Below, in pieces: positions 7,196 to 12,772 of a DNA stretch of 28,328 nucleotides (position 1 is the first letter of the stretch; every line of letters begins with the position of its first letter). The notes beneath the pieces were generated by a model, which saw only the letters and a program-made list of their open reading frames with translations, ran no database searches and had not been told where the DNA came from. The stretch is from positions 1-28,328 of the IMG/VR virus record IMGVR_UViG_3300028569_000135, one strand, 5' to 3'. The stretch comes from a virus. The translations under genes were made by a program, and so were the position numbers.

Positions 7196-8704
7196 ATGGC
7201 AAAACAAATCCGTCCTACACAGGCTTACATTGATGAGTCACGTGCGCGCGTTTTGCTTGAGAAGTGGGCACCAGTATTGGACTACTCCTCAAACAACGTC
7301 GCAACGATTGAAGACGATCACACTCGTTTAAACACCGCCATCCTCCTGGAAAACCAAGAGAAGTGGTGTTTCGAAGCCAGCAATTCTGCTGGTGGCACGG
7401 GTGGAGTATTTAGTGGTGGCAGCATCGATAATGGTGGAGCTGGCAATCAGTTCCCCTCACAAAATGATGGTGCTTATGCTCCTAACGACTCACGACTCCC
7501 TAAGATCCTCATTCCGATGATTCGCCGTACGTTCCCTGAGTTGATCACTAACGAAATCGTTGGTGTTCAGCCCATGAGCGGACCCGTAGGTCTAGCTTTT
7601 GCACTCCGTTATAAGTACGAACCTACAAGCTTAGGTTATCAGTCTGGTAGCATTGATGGTAACACTGGCGCCACCCAATTCGGTGGTTCCACAAACCGTC
7701 AAGGTCTATCGGCTAATCCTGAGCTAGGTTATCAGTACCTCAACTCCGGATTCACCGGTACCACCACGAATGCATTTTCTGGTGCTGCTGGTTACTTCAC
7801 AATGGTTGATCAGGACAAGGGTGTTGCACAGTTGCTCGCTAATTTCGAGTTAAACAGCAATATTCCTCAGGTCGTGGTCAGCTTTGAGAAGACCGCTGTT
7901 GAAGCTGGTACCCGTAGACTCGCTGCTCGTTGGTCAGTTGAACTCGAGCAGGATCTGAAGAACATGAACGGTATTGATATCGATACTGAGCTCACAAACG
8001 CTATGTCGTATGAGCTACAGGCCGAAATCGATCGTGAAATGATCATCAGAATGATCCAAACAGCCCTTAACGCTGGATATGGCACAGGCTTCTCAGTCTG
8101 GTCGCCCGTTTCAGCCGACGGCCGTTGGCTCGTTGAGCGTAATCGTGACTTCTATCAGAGGCTTATTGTTGAGGCTAACAGAATTGCAGTACGTAACCGC
8201 CGTGGCGCGGCTAACTTCATCGTAGGTACACCTCGTGTGTGCGCTATCCTTGAAATGTTACCCGAGTTCCAGTGGGTTCCAGTACAGGGCAATGTTAACA
8301 CTCAGCCCGTAGGCGTCGCTAAAGTTGGATCATTGGGTGGTCGTTTTAACGTTTACCGTGACACTCGTACAGAGGCACAGTTTGAGGCTAACGCCGGAGG
8401 AAACTTCGGTGGCAATGGTGGATTCCCTCCCTATGGCACTAGCACTCGCGATCGACGTCTTGAGTACGCCCTCCTTGGTTACAAGGGTCCGGAATTCTAT
8501 GACACTGGTATCATCTATTGTCCTTACATTCCGGTTATGGTGCAGAGAACTATTGGTCCTAATGACTTCGCTCCTCGCGTTGGTCTATTAACACGTTATG
8601 GTGTTGTAGATAACATCTTTGGTGCGAATCTTTACTACCACGTAATTATTCTGCAAGGTCTCGGAACAGCGTTCCTACCTGGCCAGCAATCAGTCTACTT
8701 CTAA
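7196..8704 (+). CDS. 23: Major capsid protein gp23
   Basis: It forms the hexamers of the head shell. It matches T4 gp23 at 'GVQPMSGPVGLAFALR' (T4 'GVQPMNSPTGQVFALR'), 'RRLAARWSVELEQDLKNMNG' (T4 'RQLKAAYSIELAQDLRAVHG'), 'GKFIV/ANFIVGTPRV', 'LGGRFNVYRD', 'LLGYKGPEFYDTGIIYCPYI' and 'FAPRVGLLTRYGV'. Length is 502 aa against 521. The gp21 cleavage site is expected near residue 60 (T4: 65), where the sequence reads CFE|A rather than the canonical (L/I)xE; LLE|N at 50-52 is the alternative. Codon use is visibly more GC-rich and selective than in flanking genes, as expected for the most abundant virion protein. Confidence 0.98.
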   Translation: MAKQIRPTQAYIDESRARVLLEKWAPVLDYSSNNVATIEDDHTRLNTAILLENQEKWCFEASNSAGGTGGVFSGGSIDNGGAGNQFPSQNDGAYAPNDSRLPKILIPMIRRTFPELITNEIVGVQPMSGPVGLAFALRYKYEPTSLGYQSGSIDGNTGATQFGGSTNRQGLSANPELGYQYLNSGFTGTTTNAFSGAAGYFTMVDQDKGVAQLLANFELNSNIPQVVVSFEKTAVEAGTRRLAARWSVELEQDLKNMNGIDIDTELTNAMSYELQAEIDREMIIRMIQTALNAGYGTGFSVWSPVSADGRWLVERNRDFYQRLIVEANRIAVRNRRGAANFIVGTPRVCAILEMLPEFQWVPVQGNVNTQPVGVAKVGSLGGRFNVYRDTRTEAQFEANAGGNFGGNGGFPPYGTSTRDRRLEYALLGYKGPEFYDTGIIYCPYIPVMVQRTIGPNDFAPRVGLLTRYGVVDNIFGANLYYHVIILQGLGTAFLPGQQSVYF

Positions 8705-8742
8705 GCAATTAGAAGGTGCGATAAAAAAGAAATCAGCTTTCA

Positions 8743-8758
8743 CCTGGTTCGTCCCAGG
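8743..8758 (+). promoter_or_regulatory. Hairpin upstream of the gp23 terminator
   Basis: CCTGG-TTCGTC-CCAGG forms a stem-loop between the gp23 stop and the terminator. It may protect the abundant capsid mRNA 3' end; the function is inferred. Confidence 0.4.
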
Positions 8759-8764
8759 AACTTT

Positions 8765-8795
8765 AAAAAAGAGCCTCTTGCGGGGCTCTTTTTTT
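8765..8795 (+). terminator. Rho-independent terminator after gp23
   Basis: AAAAAAGAGCC (8765-8775) pairs with GGCTCTTTTTT (8784-8794) in an 11-bp stem with an 8-nt loop, ending in seven T. It is the clearest intrinsic terminator in the window and isolates gp23 from the following gene, which has its own late promoter. Confidence 0.92.
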
Positions 8796-8824
8796 GTTTA
8801 AATATAAAAAAAACTACTGCGTAG

Positions 8825-8832
8825 AATAAATA
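8825..8832 (+). promoter_or_regulatory. Late-promoter box AATAAATA, 5 nt before the ATG at 8838
   Basis: AATAAATA-TTATT-ATG follows the gp23 terminator. It has the same geometry as the gp13 and gp21 promoters and no Shine-Dalgarno. Confidence 0.75.
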
Positions 8833-8837
8833 TTATT

Positions 8838-9362
8838 ATGGCAACATCAATTACTTCAGTACTTTCAACTCCAGCTAGTTTAACTAGTACTTTTAAGTCA
8901 GCAAATTCTGCATTTACTGCTTCATTTTCAGTATCTGGCTTAATTGATAGCAATTTCCCTACCGGTGTTCTTTCTGGTGCAGGCAACGTGTTTAACGCTA
9001 CACTTTCTTTTACAGTAACGGCTAACTCAAGTAACTTTATTACTGATGATGGAACTTCTGTTGTTCTTACCTTAGGTAGTATATATGGTACCCAAAGATA
9101 CTCCGGATTCGTAAGACCAGGGAGCACATACCTACAAACAAGAACATCTGCAGCATTTGTTCTTGGATTTAATGGATCAGACTTCTTGAATACAACAATT
9201 GCGCTATCAAGCAATGCTACCGCTGTTGTATTAAACCCTTATGTAACATCGTTTATCGACATTCCTCAAACAGTAATACCTTTTGATAATGACGCTTCTG
9301 GTAACGTTTCCTACTTACACACTGTAGGTGACAATGTAAGAAGATGGAATCTTTTCGGATAA
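8838..9362 (+). CDS. Putative virion protein, beta-rich (unknown)
   Basis: This 174-aa protein is not recognised. It is rich in Ser, Thr, Ala, Val and Asn with few charged residues, alternating hydrophobic strands and no helix-forming stretches, a composition usual for head decoration or tail-tube-like beta proteins. It ends in 'VGDNVRRWNLFG'. It lies just after the capsid gene and has its own late promoter, so it is probably made late and in quantity. A capsid decoration protein is a reasonable guess but there is no motif for it. Its stop abuts that of the convergent queF gene (TAATTA). Confidence 0.7.
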   Translation: MATSITSVLSTPASLTSTFKSANSAFTASFSVSGLIDSNFPTGVLSGAGNVFNATLSFTVTANSSNFITDDGTSVVLTLGSIYGTQRYSGFVRPGSTYLQTRTSAAFVLGFNGSDFLNTTIALSSNATAVVLNPYVTSFIDIPQTVIPFDNDASGNVSYLHTVGDNVRRWNLFG

Positions 9363-9373
9363 TTATTGCCGAA
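9354..9373. terminator. Hairpin over the convergent stops of the 8838 gene and queF
   Basis: TTCGG (9354-9358) and CCGAA (9369-9373) flank the back-to-back stop codons TAATTA. It is a short symmetric stem that could serve both strands; it is weak because no clear U-tract follows. Confidence 0.35.
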
Positions 9374-10283
9374 CAGTTTTAGTAAAGTATTTCCACTTGT
9401 CCCACATAGCATGGTTCTCTTTTAATAACTCTTGGCTACTAGCTCTAATAGGATTAATATCAATACCACCACGTCTTACATATAGACACGCAACCATTAG
9501 TTCTTCTGGTTTAGTCAAATCATATAGACGTTTATAAATGGTCTCACAAATCTCTTCATGAAAATGACATTCATCTCTGAATGAGACTATGTATTGTAAT
9601 AAAGAAGTTTGATTAAGCTCATAAGGTCCTTTGTAATGAATATAAACATCACCCCAATCCGGTTGAGATGTGACCCTGCAATTACTCTTTAATAGGGCTG
9701 AATGAAAGCGTTGAACCTTGCTTGTATTATTATCAAGCCAGCCTAATAGCTTAGGATCTTCCTTATAGCCGCGAGATTTAATTGACGTTACATCAATATT
9801 ATTTTCCAAGGTAGGGTAGTTGGCGCTAGAGAATAAAGGTGGATAATACATCGCATCATCAATAGCTTTTGTTAGTCTCACACAAACTCTAACTTCTGTT
9901 TCTAATAATTTAGATAAATCGTTTTCCATAACAGCTTCAAGCTGCTGTAAAACACTAATAATATTGCCTTGATATGTCTCCATATTAAATGAATTCATAT
10001 AGAGCTTAATAGACTTTGACTCAACAATATATTTGTTAGTTGCAGGGTATACAACCTTAGCAATAGCAGAGACCGGCATTCCTTCATTAGTTAAACAAGA
10101 CACTTCATAAGCATTCCAGATATCATAACCGTAAAACGGAGGATTATCATCAGAGATATCTAAATGCTTTCTATTATTCTGTCTCGGCTCACGAACCAAG
10201 AGCGAGGGGTCGTAGGTACATTTATACCCGGTTATTTTACCAAGATGCTTTGATATATTACTATTATCTAATTCCGTATTCAT
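9363..10283 (-). CDS. queF: NADPH-dependent 7-cyano-7-deazaguanine (preQ0) reductase QueF, long form
   Basis: QueF reduces the nitrile of preQ0 to the aminomethyl of preQ1. The 306-aa product aligns with the bimodular E. coli type (282 aa): 'YGYDIWNAYEVSCL' (E. coli 'HGTDIWTLYELSWL'), the family signature 'ESKSIKLYMNSFN' at residues 88-100, 'LLKSNCRVTSQPDWGD' with catalytic C202 and D209, 'FHE' at 241-243, and 'YVRRGGIDINPIR' near the end. All catalytic residues are present. It is the last gene of a six-gene minus-strand operon that begins with dpdA, and it overlaps the upstream P-loop gene by 20 nt. The context points to supply of preQ1 for DNA modification rather than tRNA queuosine. Confidence 0.96.
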   Translation of the reverse strand: MNTELDNSNISKHLGKITGYKCTYDPSLLVREPRQNNRKHLDISDDNPPFYGYDIWNAYEVSCLTNEGMPVSAIAKVVYPATNKYIVESKSIKLYMNSFNMETYQGNIISVLQQLEAVMENDLSKLLETEVRVCVRLTKAIDDAMYYPPLFSSANYPTLENNIDVTSIKSRGYKEDPKLLGWLDNNTSKVQRFHSALLKSNCRVTSQPDWGDVYIHYKGPYELNQTSLLQYIVSFRDECHFHEEICETIYKRLYDLTKPEELMVACLYVRRGGIDINPIRASSQELLKENHAMWDKWKYFTKTVRQ

Positions 10284-10842
10284 GTAGTTTTATTTTAATT
10301 GCTTCCATTCGTTCTTCAACTGTTCCTTTTAAAATAGTTACCTTTCCTTTTAACCTTTCATCTGACAACCAAAAATTTTCATACTTATCAATAATTGCAT
10401 CTCTAAATTCCTTATTCGTGCTTCTCTCACCATCATTTACTAACGGAACGTCATGCGGACTTGGATAAAAAATATGATCATACTTCTTAATATAGTTTGT
10501 ATAATACATCAAGCCCAAGCTATTTGATACCGGAAAATCATTCAGTCTACTTCCCGCAAAATAACTTGTATAAATCATTCCATCCATCAAGCAACGATCA
10601 TGCAATATGCCTTTAAATCCAAACCCTTTATAGTCATAAAACAAGTTTTCAAATTCTTTATTAAGAATTAATGTCTGCGTCACATCATTAGCACCTTCTT
10701 CGTTTATATCACAATTATGCCAGCGCTTAATTAACCTGGTTACTTCATCAATATAGAATAGCTTAGAACCATAATACTCCTTACACTTATTTAAAAGTGT
10801 AGTCTTACCTGAACTCTGTGGACCTGTAAAAGTAAATATCAT
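10264..10842 (-). CDS. P-loop NTPase/kinase, NadR-like AAA_28 type
   Basis: The 192-aa protein starts with a Walker A loop, 'GPQSSGKTT' at residues 7-15. It also has 'FYIDEVTR', 'NEEGANDVTQTLIL' and 'ILHDRCLMDGMIYTSYF', the layout of the AAA_28/NadR-kinase-like P-loop family common in phages. The family includes nucleotide and nucleoside kinases; the substrate cannot be told from sequence. It lies in the deazaguanine operon, overlapping its upstream neighbour as ATGA and queF by 20 nt. It could act on a purine nucleotide or a modified base precursor, but a general repair or kinase role is equally possible. Confidence 0.8.
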   Translation of the reverse strand: MIFTFTGPQSSGKTTLLNKCKEYYGSKLFYIDEVTRLIKRWHNCDINEEGANDVTQTLILNKEFENLFYDYKGFGFKGILHDRCLMDGMIYTSYFAGSRLNDFPVSNSLGLMYYTNYIKKYDHIFYPSPHDVPLVNDGERSTNKEFRDAIIDKYENFWLSDERLKGKVTILKGTVEERMEAIKIKLHEYGIR

Positions 10843-11021
10843 TTTCTTTGTAAGAGCATATTATACTCTCTTTCAATATCAGATACAAGCTTTTTTAAAT
10901 CTCGAATCTCTTTTAAAAGAATATCATTTTCCTCTTTAATCATTTTAAGTTGATTCTTTAAAACGTCTGCTTCACTATTTTTACGTCTAAATACTTCCAT
11001 TATTGACATTATTTGCACCAT
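10839..11021 (-). CDS. Small coiled-coil protein (unknown)
   Basis: A 60-aa protein not recognised by family. From about residue 10 to the end it is a heptad-patterned helix ('LKNQLKMIKEENDILLKEIR...'), so it is probably a dimeric coiled coil. It overlaps the upstream Nmad1 gene by 13 nt and the downstream P-loop gene by 4 nt, which supports it being a real member of the operon. A purine-rich GAGAAAG lies just before the start. M5 and M8 are possible alternative starts. Confidence 0.65.
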   Translation of the reverse strand: MVQIMSIMEVFRRKNSEADVLKNQLKMIKEENDILLKEIRDLKKLVSDIEREYNMLLQRK

Positions 11022-11356
11022 TTCTTTCTCTTTACAATTTCAGCAATTATACAATAAACAGCTGTATCGCTGAAGGCATCGAATATTGATTCATTAGCTG
11101 TTGCAAAGGTTTTCTTTCTCAAAACCATGTTAATTAAACGTTGTATTTTATCGTTTAAACGCACGACAATTGCGGATATTGATGCAACAATGTCTTCCTC
11201 TTTGTGGAGATCAGACCCCAAGCTAATATTATGTGGACCGTAATCGAACTGTTTTTTACAAAATACACTATATTGCTCGGCTTGTATTTCTTTAAATTCC
11301 TTACATGTTTCAGGATAATCTCTTTCCACCGCTTTAATATATTCTTCAGGGTTCAT
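11009..11356 (-). CDS. Nucleotide modification-associated domain 1 (DUF1599/Nmad1) protein
   Basis: The 115-aa protein has the pattern of phage Nmad1/DUF1599 proteins: a 'KKQFDYGP' segment (K-x-x-D-Y-G, residues 34-41), 'RLNDKIQRLINM' near 66-77, and an acidic-aromatic helix 'ESIFDAFSDTAVYCIIAEI'. Nmad1 was defined by comparative genomics as associated with modified-base phages; its activity is not established here. It overlaps the formyltransferase stop as ATGA and lies inside the DpdA operon, so the context agrees with the name. The family is also common in phages without known deazaguanine, so the link is suggestive only. Confidence 0.7.
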   Translation of the reverse strand: MNPEEYIKAVERDYPETCKEFKEIQAEQYSVFCKKQFDYGPHNISLGSDLHKEEDIVASISAIVVRLNDKIQRLINMVLRKKTFATANESIFDAFSDTAVYCIIAEIVKRKKWCK

Positions 11357-11928
11357 TTATCTAATATTTTATATGCTGTAAAAAAGCTTTTCCACAGATC
11401 AAGTGCAGTATGTCGCAATGTACTATATACACCGTCAAGGGTCATACCTTCAATACTAACCCCTTGACTCATCAATATTTCACCCTCATCAACACCTGGA
11501 GTGACTCTATGTATAACACAGCCTGCAAGCTTATAACCTTCTGTAAAAGCTCTCTCTTGAGGATTAAATCCCTTGAGTGAAGGAAACTTATCTATAAGAC
11601 CTGGATGCAAATTATATATCTCATATTTTTCGCATATTTCTTTTGGTACAATTCTCAAATATCCATGAAGCGTTATAATAGGGTTGTCATATCTCGATAA
11701 TATATTTTGATAGCTCAACAAGTCTGGGCTAGGTGGTATATGTTGCCAGCAATGTAACATATTAAGTTTAGTTGCTCGAAAAGTAGTCAGCTCAATTAAT
11801 TTTTGATTAATACCATCATTATTAAATTTATTATGAACAATACAATCCGGGTATACACCGAACGCATTACTAAGATCATATATCTCAGTACCTGTCTGTG
11901 AAAAAAATGCTATCCAGGGTCTACTCAT
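11353..11928 (-). CDS. dpdN: PurN-fold formyltransferase, probable dPreQ1 formyltransferase (DpdN-like)
   Basis: The 191-aa product has the formyl-THF transferase fold: 'IITLHGYLRIVP', the catalytic 'NLHPG' (N106, H108) and 'GCVIHRVTPGVDEGEIL' with D147, the N/H/D triad of PurN (E. coli N106, H108, D144). 'HPSLLPKY' of true PurN is replaced by 'HPGLIDKF', and the GAR-binding N-terminal loop differs ('FFSQTGTEIYDL' in place of the PurN glycine loop). Such phage formyltransferases beside dpdA and queF were proposed to be DpdN, which formylates preQ1 to the (formylamino)methyl form (literature on 7-deazaguanine phages, from memory). Here dpdA is immediately upstream with an ATGA-type overlap. 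The alternative is a purine-biosynthesis PurN. Confidence 0.82.
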   Translation of the reverse strand: MSRPWIAFFSQTGTEIYDLSNAFGVYPDCIVHNKFNNDGINQKLIELTTFRATKLNMLHCWQHIPPSPDLLSYQNILSRYDNPIITLHGYLRIVPKEICEKYEIYNLHPGLIDKFPSLKGFNPQERAFTEGYKLAGCVIHRVTPGVDEGEILMSQGVSIEGMTLDGVYSTLRHTALDLWKSFFTAYKILDK

Positions 11929-12737
11929 CTACGAATAATTCGTCGAAACATCTTTAGATTATAATTTAACAGTTCAACTTGATCTTCTGTAAATTGATGC
12001 TCTATTAAATCAGCTAACTTTACATCTGGCTTTGTATGAAGACCGTAATCTGCATCATATCTCATTCCTGTAATTGCTGCTACGACAGGGTTACTTGTAT
12101 CACAACTTACGATATTATAAATGTTATTATCAATATAATATCTAAATTCTTTAGCAAGAGAGCAACCAAGAAGATGATGGGGTTTATTCCATTCCCATAC
12201 ACCTCTTTCAATTAGTTGTGAAATAAATCTCTGTCTCCCAGTACAGAAGCGGTCAAGTTTATTGTTACCCTCACCTGTTACTTCGTAATAGCTAAAATCG
12301 AAACTTATTGCAATCATGTCCGCATCTGCTGCCATAAACTTATAACAGTTTAAAAGATCATGCCAAGATTGACCTTGTACTGCGCCAATAATCTTTGTAG
12401 TAAAATTACTTTTAAGTTGTCGAGCTTTTTCACTAAAATTAATATAGCTTGACACAGTTTCGTTTGCATCTTCAAGAACGTCTGGAGCAATAAGCATGTT
12501 CGGCTTTAAATCTAAAGCTGCTTCATAAAATTTCTCGCTATCAAAAGCTTTGCCGAGTTCAAAGATAGAGTTATCAAGAAGCACTTCTCGGTTGTATGTT
12601 TCTCTTGATGCTTTAAAAAAATTATAATATGCGGGCTGTCTTTCAAAGAGATGGACTAACGCATAGTCAAAGTCATTGTATTTTCTTGATTGCTCTAATA
12701 GAGATATAGGTGATTCGTGAGATACTTTCATTAGCAT
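11925..12737 (-). CDS. dpdA: DpdA-family DNA guanine transglycosylase
   Basis: DpdA enzymes are TGT relatives that exchange guanine in DNA for a 7-deazaguanine. The 270-aa product has a TIM-barrel pattern with 'EVLLDNSIFELG' (D55, in the place of the TGT 'DSGGF' aspartate), 'LIAPDVLED' (D86), 'IIGAVQG' (Q121), 'DMIAISFDF', 'HHLLGCS' and 'IVSCDTSNP' (D213, candidate nucleophile). The C-terminal zinc-site cysteines of tRNA TGTs are absent. It is the first gene of the modification operon. The start at 12737 is supported by TATAAT 6 nt upstream; M3 is an alternative. The subfamily (DpdA2/DpdA3) cannot be set by eye. Confidence 0.82.
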   Translation of the reverse strand: MLMKVSHESPISLLEQSRKYNDFDYALVHLFERQPAYYNFFKASRETYNREVLLDNSIFELGKAFDSEKFYEAALDLKPNMLIAPDVLEDANETVSSYINFSEKARQLKSNFTTKIIGAVQGQSWHDLLNCYKFMAADADMIAISFDFSYYEVTGEGNNKLDRFCTGRQRFISQLIERGVWEWNKPHHLLGCSLAKEFRYYIDNNIYNIVSCDTSNPVVAAITGMRYDADYGLHTKPDVKLADLIEHQFTEDQVELLNYNLKMFRRIIRR

Positions 12738-12743
12738 AATTAT

Positions 12744-12749
12744 ATTATA
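12744..12749 (-). promoter_or_regulatory. dpdA: -10 box TATAAT of the dpdA operon
   Basis: TATAAT-ATAATT-ATG on the minus strand: the box ends 6 nt before the dpdA start, so normal sigma-70 spacing puts +1 at the ATG. It lies in a 35-nt divergent region shared with the baseplate gene. Confidence 0.55.
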
Positions 12750-12772
12750 AATGTAAATATAGATATATCAAC

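Noticed and set aside
11353-11928. Housekeeping PurN (GAR formyltransferase) as the main call
   Set aside because: The catalytic triad fits, but the substrate-side motifs differ and the gene is translationally coupled to dpdA; DpdN-like is the better reading, with PurN kept as the alternative.
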